From UBA6918 sp040754425 (lineage in GTDB: Bacteria > Pseudomonadota > Gammaproteobacteria > Burkholderiales > Thiobacillaceae), in contig JBFMCR010000014.1 of NCBI GenBank assembly GCA_040754425.1, positions 124,001 to 188,000 on the forward strand: a stretch of 64,000 nt of DNA, given 5' to 3'. Below the pieces are notes generated by a model, which was not told the origin of the DNA, ran no database searches, and worked only from the letters and a program-made list of their open reading frames with translations. Positions 36,010-44,972 of this stretch are shown here, piece by piece. How positions within the stretch are numbered: position 1 is the first letter of the stretch; each line of letters starts with the position of its first letter. The translations under genes were made by a program, and so were the position numbers.

Positions 36010-37026
36010 ATGTTGCCCTACTCGCTGATCCGTCCCGCCCTGTTCGCGCTCGATCCGGAGACTGCGCATGACCTCGCAATCACTGCACTGGCGAGAGCCG
36101 GTGCGCTGGCGGGGCTGGGCTGCACCAAAACCGCCGGCCGCGCAGTCGAGGTCATGGGGCTGAAATTCCCCAACCCGGTGGGCTTGGCCGCGGGCCTGGA
36201 CAAGAACGGCGAAGCCATCGACGGGCTGGCCGCGTTCGGCTTCGGCTTCATCGAAATCGGCACCGTCACGCCGCGCCCGCAGCCGGGCAACCCCAGGCCG
36301 CGCATGTTCCGCCTGCCCGAGGCCCGCGCCATCATCAACCGCATGGGCTTCAACAACCGCGGCGTGGCCGCGCTGGTGGAAAACGTCAAGCGCGCAAAAT
36401 ATTGCGGCATCCTCGGCATCAACATCGGCAAGAATGCGGATACCCCGATTGAGCGCGCGACCGACGATTATCTCGCCTGCCTCGATGCCGTGTACGCGCA
36501 TGCGAGCTACGTCGCGGTCAACATTTCCTCGCCCAACACCAGGAATTTGCGCGATCTGCAAAGCGCGGACGCATTGGACGACCTGCTCGCGCAACTCAAG
36601 CAGCGCCAGATGGAGCTTGCCCAGACACATGGCCGCTTTGTTCCCGTCGCGGTGAAAATCGCCCCCGACCTCGAGGGCGAGCAGATCGCGGCCATCGCCG
36701 AGCTCTTGCGCCGCCACCGCATGGACGCGGTGATCGCCACCAACACCACGCTGGCGCGCGACCGGGTCGCGCATCTGAAGCACGGAAACGAAACCGGCGG
36801 GCTGTCCGGCGCGCCGCTGCGCGAAAAGTCCACCGCCGTGATCCGCGAGCTTGCCCGCCTGCTGCAGGACGAAGTGCCCATCATAGGCGTGGGCGGCATC
36901 CTCTCCGGCGCCGACGCGCGGGAAAAAATTTCCGCTGGCGCAAAACTGGTTCAGGTCTACACTGGACTCATTTACCGCGGGCCTGGACTGGTCCGCGAAT
37001 GCATCGAAGCGTTGAGAGGGGAATAA
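36010..37026 (+). CDS. pyrD: Dihydroorotate dehydrogenase (quinone)
   Basis: Membrane-associated class 2 enzyme oxidising dihydroorotate to orotate with quinone, in pyrimidine synthesis. The 338-residue product has the class 2 N-terminal amphipathic extension (LPYSLIRPALFALDPETAHD), FMN-binding segments GLAAGLDKNGEAID and GVGGILSG, and the catalytic Ser in NISSPNT. Its 3' end overlaps the open frame of kup. Confidence 0.96.
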   Translation: MLPYSLIRPALFALDPETAHDLAITALARAGALAGLGCTKTAGRAVEVMGLKFPNPVGLAAGLDKNGEAIDGLAAFGFGFIEIGTVTPRPQPGNPRPRMFRLPEARAIINRMGFNNRGVAALVENVKRAKYCGILGINIGKNADTPIERATDDYLACLDAVYAHASYVAVNISSPNTRNLRDLQSADALDDLLAQLKQRQMELAQTHGRFVPVAVKIAPDLEGEQIAAIAELLRRHRMDAVIATNTTLARDRVAHLKHGNETGGLSGAPLREKSTAVIRELARLLQDEVPIIGVGGILSGADAREKISAGAKLVQVYTGLIYRGPGLVRECIEALRGE

Positions 37027-38903
37027 CAATAAGTACTGCGCAAAAAACCGGCCTGCCCGCACTCACCCTGGGCGCGATCGGCGTGGTCTTCGGCGACATC
37101 GGCACCAGCCCGCTTTACGCCGTCAAGGAAGTCTTCCACGAAAGCCACGGCATCGCCGTCAGCGAAGCCAACGTGCTGGGCATGCTGTCGCTGGTGTTCT
37201 GGGCGCTGATGCTGGTGGTGTCGCTGAAATACGTGGTGTTCATCATGCGCGCCGACAACCGCGGCGAGGGCGGCATCATGGCGCTCATCGCGCTGGCCCG
37301 GCAGGCCACGCACAAGCGCCCGGAGCTGAAATGGGCTTTCCTCACCCTGGGCGTGTTCGGCGCCGCGCTGTTCTACGGCGACGGCATCATCACTCCGGCG
37401 ATTTCCGTGCTCTCGGCAGTGGAGGGCCTGGAGTTTGCCACACCCGGCCTGCACATCTTCATCATCCCCATCGCGCTCGCCATCCTGGTCGGCCTGTTCG
37501 TGCTGCAGCGCTGGGGCACCGCCCAGGTCGCCCGCTTCTTCGGCCCGGTCATGCTGATCTGGTTCCTCGTCCTGGCGGTGCTGGGCCTGAAGGAGATCAT
37601 CCACAACCCGCAGGTGCTGCGGGCGCTCAATCCCGAATACGCGGTGATGTTCTTCGTGCACAACCGGCTCGCCGGCTTCCTCGCCCTGGGCTCGGTGGTG
37701 CTGGTGGTGACCGGCTCCGAAGCCCTGTATGCGGACATGGGGCATTTTGGCAAAACGGCGATCCGCACCGCCTGGGCGGGGTTCACCCTGCCGGCGCTCC
37801 TGCTCAACTACTTCGGCCAGGGCGCGCTGGTGCTGCGCAACCCCTCCGCGATCGAAAACCCCTTCTACCTGCTGGCGCCGGAGGGCACCATTTACCCCCT
37901 CATCGGGCTGGCCACGCTGGCCACCATCATCGCCTCGCAGGCGGTGATTTCCGGCGCCTATTCCATCACCCGCCAGGCCATTCAGCTCGGTTACCTGCCG
38001 CGCATGCGCATCATCCACACTTCCAGCCGCGAAATCGGCCAGGTCTACATCCCCTTCATCAACACCGCGCTGGCCCTCGGCGTGGCCGGCCTGGTGCTGG
38101 GCCTGCAGAACTCGTCGAATCTTGCCGCCGCCTACGGCATCGCCGTCACCGGCACCATGGCCATCGACACCCTGCTCGCCTCGCTGGTGGCCTATTCGCT
38201 GTGGAAGAAGAACCTGTGGGCGGTCATGGCGCTGGGCGCCTTCTTCCTCGCCATCGACCTCGCCTTCTTCGCCGCCAACCTGCCCAAGATCCCGCACGGC
38301 GGCTGGTTCCCGCTGGTGGTAGGCGCGCTGGTGTTCACCCTGCTTTCCACATGGAAGAGAGGGCGCGCCCTGCTGCAAAAAAAGCAGGCCGACGAAACCC
38401 TGCCGCTCAAGCCCTTCCTGGAAAACCTGATGGCGCACCCGCCCCTGCGCGTGCCCGGCACCGCCGTGTTCCTCACCACCAGCCGTTCCAGCGTGCCGCA
38501 CGCCCTGCTGCACAACCTCATCCACAACAAGGTGCTGCACGAACGCGTGATCTTCCTCACCGTCGTCACCGAGGAAGTGCCTTTCGTTCCCGAGATCGAT
38601 CAGATCGAAGTCCACGAACTCGGCCATGGCGCCTGGCGCATGACCGTGCGCTACGGCTTCAAGGACGAACCCGACATCCCGCTGGCGCTGTCGCGCTGCG
38701 AAGCCCTGGGCCTGCCCTTCAACATGATGGAAACCTCCTTCTTCCTCAACCGCGAAACCATCCTGCCGTCCAAGATGCCCGGCATGGCCCTGTGGCGCGA
38801 AAAAATGTTCGCCTGGATGAACCGCAGCGCCTCCACCGCGATGGAATTCTTCAAGCTGCCGCCCAACCGTGTGATCGAACTGGGCACGCAGGTCGAGATT
38901 TAG
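36999..38903 (+). CDS. kup: Kup-type potassium uptake transporter
   Basis: A low-affinity H+/K+ symporter. The 634-residue product has about 12 membrane helices in the first 430 residues and a cytoplasmic C-terminal domain. Signatures include GAIGVVFGDIGTSPLYAVKE, GEGGIMALIALA and LFYGDGIITPAISVLSA. The only standard start in frame is the ATG at 36999, 28 bp inside pyrD. The family-like part starts near residue 12, after a GAGAGGGG motif that is followed by ATA codons, so the true start is uncertain. Confidence 0.93.
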   Translation: MHRSVERGITISTAQKTGLPALTLGAIGVVFGDIGTSPLYAVKEVFHESHGIAVSEANVLGMLSLVFWALMLVVSLKYVVFIMRADNRGEGGIMALIALARQATHKRPELKWAFLTLGVFGAALFYGDGIITPAISVLSAVEGLEFATPGLHIFIIPIALAILVGLFVLQRWGTAQVARFFGPVMLIWFLVLAVLGLKEIIHNPQVLRALNPEYAVMFFVHNRLAGFLALGSVVLVVTGSEALYADMGHFGKTAIRTAWAGFTLPALLLNYFGQGALVLRNPSAIENPFYLLAPEGTIYPLIGLATLATIIASQAVISGAYSITRQAIQLGYLPRMRIIHTSSREIGQVYIPFINTALALGVAGLVLGLQNSSNLAAAYGIAVTGTMAIDTLLASLVAYSLWKKNLWAVMALGAFFLAIDLAFFAANLPKIPHGGWFPLVVGALVFTLLSTWKRGRALLQKKQADETLPLKPFLENLMAHPPLRVPGTAVFLTTSRSSVPHALLHNLIHNKVLHERVIFLTVVTEEVPFVPEIDQIEVHELGHGAWRMTVRYGFKDEPDIPLALSRCEALGLPFNMMETSFFLNRETILPSKMPGMALWREKMFAWMNRSASTAMEFFKLPPNRVIELGTQVEI

Positions 38904-39030
38904 CCCGGATGACATGTGTAAAAACCGCACACATCGATACGTCGGTTAAACGCAACAGTCTCCTTCGCCAATTCCATAGGCACCGCCATAACGTGCTACT
39001 TTTTAACGTGAAACAACGCGAAGCGTTTCC

Positions 39031-39067
39031 TCGTCCCCCTCCCGCGGGGAGAGGGCCGGGGAGAGGG
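39031..39067. repeat. CCCTCCC/GGGAGAGGG repeat, copy 3
   Basis: CCCCCTCCCGCGGGGAGAGGG is followed by CCGGGGAGAGGG. It has the same word composition as the two hairpins upstream of accD, but with a GCG loop and an added half-copy. Confidence 0.6.
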
Positions 39068-39122
39068 AACGGACACGGCGGCTGCCGCGTTCATGATTCG
39101 GGTTGGCGCAGCCGCCATGTCC

Positions 39123-39142
39123 GTTAGCACGATCGTGCTAAC
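39123..39142. promoter_or_regulatory. Perfect 20-bp palindrome upstream of ald
   Basis: GTTAGCACGATCGTGCTAAC is fully self-complementary with no loop, about 160 bp before the ald start. Symmetry and size suit a dimeric regulator site, but no regulator gene is adjacent and no promoter could be fixed around it. Confidence 0.45.
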
Positions 39143-39174
39143 CCGGATATTTCACCAGACCGGCCCCGAATAGG

Positions 39175-39306
39175 ATGGAAAAACGCATGAACAGAGGCTT
39201 TGCGCGCAATCAGCCCAAAATCCGATTTGTACCGCCGGCCTTCAAGGAAGGGCAGACAAGGCCCTGCGCTTACGCAATCGTCACTGACAAGGAGTTCCCA
39301 TGCTGA
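39175..39306 (+). CDS. Possible 43-residue upstream open reading frame
   Basis: The frame begins MEKRMNRGFARNQPKI and ends KEFPC, with its stop inside the ald start (ATGCTGA). It has no recognised homologue. It would place the ald start under translational coupling. It may equally be chance, because its own ribosome-binding site is poor. Confidence 0.25.
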   Translation: MEKRMNRGFARNQPKIRFVPPAFKEGQTRPCAYAIVTDKEFPC

Positions 39307-40379
39307 TCGGCATACCGAAGGAAATCAAGAATCACGAATACCGCGTGGCGATGACGCCGGACGGCGTGCGCGCGCTGGTCGCGGCAGGACACGCGGTGCG
39401 GGTGCAGTCCAGTGCAGGTGCGGCCATCGGCTTTGCCGACGCGGCCTACCGCGAAGCCGGCGCGGAAGTGGCGGACTCGGCCGCGGAGGTCTGGCGCGCC
39501 AAGCTGGTGGTCAAGGTCAAGGAGCCGCTGGCTTCGGAAACGCCGCTTTTGCAATCGGGCCAGCTTTTGTTCTGTTATCTCCATCTCGCCGCAGCGCCGG
39601 AACTGGCGAAGACCCTGCTGGAAAAGAACGTGACGGCGATCGGCTACGAAACGGTGACCGATGCCGGCGGCGGCTTTCCGCTACTCAGGCCGATGTCGGA
39701 AATCGCCGGGCGCATGGCGCCGCAGATGGGCGCGCTGGGGCTGATGCTGCCCTACGGCGGCAACGGCACCTTGATCTGCGGCGTGCCGGGAGTGTGGCCG
39801 GCGCGCGTGGCCGTCATCGGCGGCGGCACGGTGGGCATGAACGCGGCGCGCATGGCCGTGGGCCTGGGTGCGCAGGTGCGGCTTTTGGACCGCGACGCGG
39901 ACAAGCTGCGCCATGCCGAAGAAATGTATGGCGCGCGCTGCGAAACCGCTTTCGCCACGCCGGGCGAAGTGGCGCGGGCAGCCGAACAGGCCGACATCGT
40001 CATCGGCGCGGCCATGGTGGCGGGGCGCCGCGCGCCGCACATCCTCACGCGCGAACATCTCAAGTCCATGCGCCCCGGCTCGGTGCTGGTGGACGTGTCC
40101 ATCGATCAGGGCGGCATCAGCGAGACTTCGCGTCCCACCACGCACAGCGAGCCGTTCTACGTCGAAGTGAACATCGTGCACTACTGCGTGACCAACATGC
40201 CCGGCGCGGTGGCGCGCACCGCCACGCTGGCGCTGACCCAGGCCACGCTGCCCTTCGTGCTGGCATTGGCGGACAAGGGCGTTGACGCGGCGGAGGAAAA
40301 CCCGCACCTGGGCAGGGGTTTGCAAATCCACGGCGGCAAAATCATCTATCCGGGACTGGCCGAGGACATCGGGTTTTGA
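39300..40379 (+). CDS. ald: Alanine dehydrogenase
   Basis: Interconverts alanine and pyruvate with NAD. The 359-residue product shows the family order: MLIGIPKEIKNHEYRVAMTP; catalytic Lys in VVKVKEPL and His in CYLHLAA; the Rossmann loop VAVIGGGTVGMNAARMA; and the Asp-bearing VDVSIDQGG. AAGGAG lies 5 bp upstream. It stands alone, with no adjacent Lrp-type regulator. Confidence 0.95.
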   Translation: MLIGIPKEIKNHEYRVAMTPDGVRALVAAGHAVRVQSSAGAAIGFADAAYREAGAEVADSAAEVWRAKLVVKVKEPLASETPLLQSGQLLFCYLHLAAAPELAKTLLEKNVTAIGYETVTDAGGGFPLLRPMSEIAGRMAPQMGALGLMLPYGGNGTLICGVPGVWPARVAVIGGGTVGMNAARMAVGLGAQVRLLDRDADKLRHAEEMYGARCETAFATPGEVARAAEQADIVIGAAMVAGRRAPHILTREHLKSMRPGSVLVDVSIDQGGISETSRPTTHSEPFYVEVNIVHYCVTNMPGAVARTATLALTQATLPFVLALADKGVDAAEENPHLGRGLQIHGGKIIYPGLAEDIGF

Positions 40380-40475
40380 ATCACCTTTTAAGCCACCCTC
40401 GCCCACTGCCCCCCTCAGCCGCCAAGGGAGAGTAAAAAACCAAACAGGACGGTCAATTCCACCCTCCCGCCACGG

Positions 40476-40504
40476 TTGAATATCGGGCGCCCAGGCGGGA
40501 TAAT
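40476..40504 (+). promoter_or_regulatory. Sigma-70-like promoter for the rsx operon
   Basis: TTGAAT, 17 bp, GATAAT: a strong match to the -35/-10 consensus, with the -10 about 30 bp before the rsxA start. It is the best-looking promoter in the window. Confidence 0.65.
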
Positions 40505-40533
40505 TCGGATACTCGTCTCTGCTAAGGGTCGCC

Positions 40534-41112
40534 TTGGAACATTACCTCCTCCTTCTCATCGGCACGGTGTTCGTCAACAACATCGTCATGTCCAAGATTC
40601 TTGGGCTGTGCCCCTTCATGGGCGTGTCGAAGAAGCTGGAAACCTCCATTTCCATGGGCCTTGCCACCACTTTCGTGCTGACCCTGGCCTCGGGTGCGTC
40701 CTACCTCATCAACGAATACCTGCTCGGCACCGATCTCTTCTATTTGCGCACGCTGTCCTTCATCGTGGTCATCGCCGGCATCGTGCAGTTCACCGAGATG
40801 TTCATCCACAAGACCAGCCCGGTGCTGTACCAGGTGCTGGGCATTTATCTGCCGCTCATCACCACCAACTGCGCGGTGCTGGGCATTCCGCTGCTGAACG
40901 CGCAGGCGCAGCACAATTTCGTCGAGTCGCTGCTGTTCGGCGCCGGCGGCGCCATCGGTTTCTCGCTGGTGCTGGTGCTGTTCGCCGGCATCCGCGAGCG
41001 CATGGAAGCGGCTGACGTGCCCAAAGTCTTCCGGGGCACCAGCATCGCCATGATTACCGCCGGGCTGATGAGCCTGGCCTTCATGGGCTTCTCCGGTCTG
41101 GTCAAGATCTGA
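40534..41112 (+). CDS. rsxA: Rnf/Rsx electron transport complex subunit A
   Basis: Integral membrane subunit of the ion-pumping ferredoxin:NAD oxidoreductase (Rnf); in E. coli the same complex reduces SoxR. The 192-residue product has six helices and the conserved NNIVMSKILGLCPFMGVSKK and PLITTNCAVLG segments, each with a Cys involved in the membrane 2Fe-2S site. It starts at TTG (EHYLLLLIGT) after AAGGGTC and leads a tightly overlapping operon. Confidence 0.95.
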   Translation: MEHYLLLLIGTVFVNNIVMSKILGLCPFMGVSKKLETSISMGLATTFVLTLASGASYLINEYLLGTDLFYLRTLSFIVVIAGIVQFTEMFIHKTSPVLYQVLGIYLPLITTNCAVLGIPLLNAQAQHNFVESLLFGAGGAIGFSLVLVLFAGIRERMEAADVPKVFRGTSIAMITAGLMSLAFMGFSGLVKI

Positions 41113-41663
41113 TGCTTGCCGCCATTCTGGTCATGGCGGGGATCGCCGTCGTGCTGGGCGCGGTGCTGGGCTTTGCCGCGCTCAAATACAAGGTCGAGGG
41201 CGACCCGATGGTGGAGAAGATAGACGCCATCCTGCCGCAGACCCAGTGCGGGCAGTGCGGCTATCCGGGCTGCCGCCCCTATGCCGAAGCGATCGCCAAG
41301 GGCGAGGCCGACATCAATCAGTGCCCGCCCGGCGGCGAGGAAGGGGTGAAGAAGCTGGCCGAACTCTTGGGCGTGGAGCCCAAGCCGCTGGACGAGACAC
41401 ATGGCGTGACCAAGCCCAAGTCCGTGGCCTTCATCGACGAAAACCTGTGCATCGGCTGCACCCTGTGCATCCAGGCCTGTCCGGTCGACGCCATACTCGG
41501 CGCGGCCAAGCAGATGCACACCGTCATCGCATCGGAATGCACGGGCTGCGAGCTGTGCGTGGCGCCCTGCCCGGTGGACTGCATTTCCATGGTGCCGCTG
41601 AAGGAGGACCTCGCCAGCTGGAAATGGAAGTACCCGGTGTTCGAGCTCAAGCAGGTCGCGTGA
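41112..41663 (+). CDS. rsxB: Rnf/Rsx subunit B (iron-sulfur protein)
   Basis: Ferredoxin-like electron carrier of 183 residues with an N-terminal membrane helix. A Cys motif (QTQCGQCGYPGCRPYAEAI) binds the first 4Fe-4S cluster, and two ferredoxin motifs (CIGCTLCIQACPVD, CTGCELCVAPCPVDC) bind two more. Start and stop each overlap the neighbouring genes by one base. Confidence 0.96.
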   Translation: MLAAILVMAGIAVVLGAVLGFAALKYKVEGDPMVEKIDAILPQTQCGQCGYPGCRPYAEAIAKGEADINQCPPGGEEGVKKLAELLGVEPKPLDETHGVTKPKSVAFIDENLCIGCTLCIQACPVDAILGAAKQMHTVIASECTGCELCVAPCPVDCISMVPLKEDLASWKWKYPVFELKQVA

Positions 41664-43306
41664 TGGAACTGCATCGTTTTCCCGGCGGCATCCATCCCGA
41701 AGAGCACAAGAAAGAGTCTTCGTCGCGCCCCATCCACGCCGCCTTCGTGCCAAAAAAACTGGTGGTGCCCATGCGCCAGCACATCGGCCAGCCGGCAAAG
41801 CCCATCGTCAGGGTTGGCGACCATGTGCTGAAAGGGCAGATGATCGCCGAGGCCGACGGCTATGTGTCGGTCGCCCTGCACGCGCCCTCGTCGGGCATCG
41901 TCACCGAAATCGGCCTGGCCAGCGTGCCGCATCCTTCGGGCCTGCCCGATCTTTGCATCACCATTGCCACCGACGGCCGCGACGAGTGGTGCGAGCGCAC
42001 GCCCGTGGACTGGCGCAACACCGACCCTGCCGCACTGCGCGGCCATGTGCGCGATTTCGGCATCGCCGGCCTGGGCGGCGCGGTGTTCCCCACTTCGATC
42101 AAGCTAGACCCCGCGGGCGGTCCCGCCATTCACACGCTGATCCTGAACGGCGGCGAGTGCGAGCCGTGGATCACCTGCGACGACCGCCTGATGCGCGAGC
42201 GCGCCGAGGACATTCTCGAAGGCGCGCGCATCATGCAGCATCTGATCGGCGCGGAAAAGCTCATCGCCGGCATCGAGGACAACAAGCCGGAAGCCATCGC
42301 TGCCATGCGCACGGCCGCACAAAAAATCGGCGTGGCAATCAAAGTCATCGCCATGCCGACGATCTATCCGGGCGGCGGCGGCAAGCAGATCACCAAGACG
42401 CTGACCGGCCTTGACACGCCTTCGGGCGGCCGCACCACCGATGTCGGCGTGCAGGTGTTCAACGTGGGCACCAGCTACGCGCTCTCGCGCGCGCTGAACC
42501 ATGGCGAGCCGCTCGTCTCGCGCATCGTCACCGTCACCGGCCACGTGCTGCGGCCGCAGAATTACGAGGTACTGATCGGCACGCCCATGAGCGAACTCCT
42601 GCTGCATGCCGGCGAGCGCGAAGGCCTCACCGGCATCATCATGGGCGGCCCGATGATGGGCTTCGACGTCCCCGCCATGGACGTGCCGGTGGTCAAGGCC
42701 AGCAACTGCGTACTGGCGAAATCGAAGGAGCTGTTCCCGCCCAGGCCGCCGGAGATGCCCTGCATCCGCTGCACCCAGTGCGTGCCCGTGTGCCCGGCCG
42801 AACTCCAGCCGCAGCAGCTTTACTGGTTCGCGCGCGCCAAGGACCTCGGCCGCGCGCAGGAATACCACCTGTTCGACTGCATCGAATGCGGCTGCTGCAG
42901 CTATGTGTGTCCAAGCCACATTCCGCTGGTGGACTACTATCGCTTCGCCAAGAGCGAAATCTGGGCGCGCGAGAAGGAAAAGCGCCTGGCCGATACCGCG
43001 CGCGAGCGCCACGAGTTCCGCTTATTTCGCCTCGAACGCGAGAAGAAGGAAAAAGCCGAGCGTCTCGCCGCCAAGGCAGCCACCAAGAAGGCCGAGGCCC
43101 CGGTGCTGAGCAAGGAAGAGCAGGACGCCAAGAAGAAGCTGATCCAGGAAGCGCTCGCCCGCGCGCAGGCCAGGAAGGCCACGGTCACGCCGAAGAACAC
43201 CGACAACCTGCCGCCCGAGAAGCAGGCGGAGATCGCCGAGATCGAGGCGCGGCGGGCTAAAATCCGCGAGATCGCCAACCAGCCGGTGGAACCGGAAAAA
43301 CCCTGA
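41663..43306 (+). CDS. rsxC: Rnf/Rsx subunit C
   Basis: NADH/FMN- and Fe-S-binding peripheral subunit. The 547-residue product starts MELHRFPGGIHPEEHK and has the Gly-rich NADH-binding region (LNGGECEPWITCDDRL, YPGGGGKQITKTL). Two 4Fe-4S motifs follow (CIRCTQCVPVCP, CIECGCCSYVCPSHIP). A highly charged helical tail (about 445-547, Lys/Glu/Ala-rich) is shorter than in enterobacteria but of the same kind. Confidence 0.96.
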   Translation: MELHRFPGGIHPEEHKKESSSRPIHAAFVPKKLVVPMRQHIGQPAKPIVRVGDHVLKGQMIAEADGYVSVALHAPSSGIVTEIGLASVPHPSGLPDLCITIATDGRDEWCERTPVDWRNTDPAALRGHVRDFGIAGLGGAVFPTSIKLDPAGGPAIHTLILNGGECEPWITCDDRLMRERAEDILEGARIMQHLIGAEKLIAGIEDNKPEAIAAMRTAAQKIGVAIKVIAMPTIYPGGGGKQITKTLTGLDTPSGGRTTDVGVQVFNVGTSYALSRALNHGEPLVSRIVTVTGHVLRPQNYEVLIGTPMSELLLHAGEREGLTGIIMGGPMMGFDVPAMDVPVVKASNCVLAKSKELFPPRPPEMPCIRCTQCVPVCPAELQPQQLYWFARAKDLGRAQEYHLFDCIECGCCSYVCPSHIPLVDYYRFAKSEIWAREKEKRLADTARERHEFRLFRLEREKKEKAERLAAKAATKKAEAPVLSKEEQDAKKKLIQEALARAQARKATVTPKNTDNLPPEKQAEIAEIEARRAKIREIANQPVEPEKP

Positions 43307-43308
43307 AC

Positions 43309-44337
43309 ATGACCGCTTCAGCCCACATCCTGGAAAAGAACAGCGTCAGCCGCGTGATGCTGCTGGTGCTGGCCTGCCTGCTGCCCGGCGTGCTGGCCTA
43401 TGCCTGGCAGTTCGGCTGGGGCATCGTCATCAACCTGGCGTGGGCCTCGGTTCTGGCGCTGGCGCTGGAAGCGCTCGCCCTCGGGTTGCGCAGCTATCCG
43501 CTCAAGCCTTTTCTTGCCGACGGCAGCGCACTCGTCACCGCCTGGCTGCTGGCGCTGTCGCTGCCGCCGCTCGCGCCCTGGTGGCTCACGCTGGTGGGCA
43601 TGATCTTCGCCATCGGCGTGGCCAAGCATCTGTACGGGGGGCTGGGGCAGAACATTTTCAACCCGGCCATGGTCGGCTTCGCCGTGCTCATCATTTCCTT
43701 CCCGGCGCAGATGACGCAATGGTCGGCGCCGCTTGTCCTGGCATCGCATCCGCTGACGTTCGGCGAAAGCCTTGCCTTCATATTCGGCGGCGGCCTGCCT
43801 GCCGGCGTCACGATCGATGCCGTGGTCACGGCCACGCCGCTCGACACCGTGCGCACGGGTCTCCTGCAGCAGCACACACTGGACGAAATTCGCGCCGCCA
43901 GTTCCATTTTTGGCAGCATCGGCGGCGTCGGCGGCGAATGGGTGGCAGCCGGCTATCTCGTCGGCGGCATCGCGCTGTGGGCGCTGCGCATCGTGCCCTG
44001 GCAGGTGCCGGCGGCCTTCCTCGCCGGCATCTGGCTTACCGCCGGCTTTCTGCACTGGGCCGACGTCGGCCGCTACGCCGCTCCGTGGTTCCAGATCGCC
44101 TCGCCGAGCGCGATGCTGGGCGCGTTCTTCATCGCCACCGACCCGGTGTCGGGCGCGACCACGCCGCGCGGCCGGCTGATTTTCGGCCTGGGTGCAGGAT
44201 TCCTTACCGTCATCATCCGCGTCTTCGGCGGCTATCCGGACGGCGTGGCCTTCGCCATCCTGCTCATGAACCTGTGTGTACCGCTGATCGACGCCTGGAC
44301 CCGGCCGCCGGTGTTCGGCGAGGCGAAGAAGAAATGA
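43309..44337 (+). CDS. rsxD: Rnf/Rsx subunit D
   Basis: A 342-residue membrane subunit with about nine to ten helices, homologous to NqrB, carrying covalent FMN on a Thr in the loop near GGGLPAGVTIDAVVTATPLDT. The sequence GGLGQNIFNPAMVGFA is characteristic. It overlaps rsxG by 4 bp (ATGA). Confidence 0.94.
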   Translation: MTASAHILEKNSVSRVMLLVLACLLPGVLAYAWQFGWGIVINLAWASVLALALEALALGLRSYPLKPFLADGSALVTAWLLALSLPPLAPWWLTLVGMIFAIGVAKHLYGGLGQNIFNPAMVGFAVLIISFPAQMTQWSAPLVLASHPLTFGESLAFIFGGGLPAGVTIDAVVTATPLDTVRTGLLQQHTLDEIRAASSIFGSIGGVGGEWVAAGYLVGGIALWALRIVPWQVPAAFLAGIWLTAGFLHWADVGRYAAPWFQIASPSAMLGAFFIATDPVSGATTPRGRLIFGLGAGFLTVIIRVFGGYPDGVAFAILLMNLCVPLIDAWTRPPVFGEAKKK

Positions 44338-44972
44338 ATGCGATCCTGCAGAACGCCCTGCGCACGAGCACCATCCTGTTCCTGTTCGCGCTCGTCGGCA
44401 CGGCACTGCTCGCCTACACCTACCGCCAGACCCACCCCGTCATCGAGAAAAGCGCGCAGGAGGAAAAACTCGCGCTCATCAACCAGGTTTTGCCGAAAGG
44501 TCTGTACGACAACGACCTGCTCGCCGCCTGGCGCGAACTTCCGCCCTCCCCTTTGCTCGGCACGCGCAGGCCTTCGGGCATGTGGCTTGCCACGCGTGAC
44601 GGCCGACCCGCCGGCGTGGTGCTGGAGGCCGTGGCGCCCGAAGGCTATAGCGGCGACATCCATCTCCTCATCGGCATCGATGCCACCGGCGTTCTGACGG
44701 GCGTGCGCGTCACGCAGCACAAGGAAACGCCCGGGCTCGGCGATTACATCCAGCTTGCGAAAAGCGACTGGATCCTGCAGTTTACCGGCAAGTCCTACGA
44801 CCCCGACCGCGACAGCCGCTGGAAGGTGAAAAAGGACGGCGGCGAGTTCGATTCGCGCGCGGGCGCCACCATCACGCCCCGCGCCATCGTCAAGGCCGTG
44901 CGTGAAGCGCTAAAATATTTTCAGTTGCATCGCGAAACGCTTTTGCAGCCCATCGAAGCCTCGAAACCATGA
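44334..44972 (+). CDS. rsxG: Rnf/Rsx subunit G (FMN-binding)
   Basis: A periplasmic FMN-binding subunit anchored by an N-terminal helix (about 10-28). The 212-residue product has the FMN-domain segments VRVTQHKETPGLGDYI and the flavinylation site SRAGATITPRAIV, where the Thr carries FMN in homologues. It overlaps both neighbours by 4 bp. Confidence 0.94.
   Translation: MNAILQNALRTSTILFLFALVGTALLAYTYRQTHPVIEKSAQEEKLALINQVLPKGLYDNDLLAAWRELPPSPLLGTRRPSGMWLATRDGRPAGVVLEAVAPEGYSGDIHLLIGIDATGVLTGVRVTQHKETPGLGDYIQLAKSDWILQFTGKSYDPDRDSRWKVKKDGGEFDSRAGATITPRAIVKAVREALKYFQLHRETLLQPIEASKP

Larger units (their letters stand above)
38904..39299. other. 396-bp intergenic region between kup and ald
   Basis: The longest gap in the window. 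It contains a GC-rich repeat related to the CCCTCTCCC family (39031-39067), a perfect 20-bp palindrome (39123-39142) and a short hairpin near the kup stop (ATGTGT...ACACAT). The ald ribosome-binding site AAGGAG lies at its right end. A 43-codon open frame (39175-39306) crosses the last third. No recognisable RNA gene is visible. Confidence 0.7.

Noticed and set aside
36972..38930. A 652-codon frame antisense to kup
   Set aside because: The translation is extremely His/Gln/Gly-rich, as expected for the complement of a GC-rich membrane protein gene.
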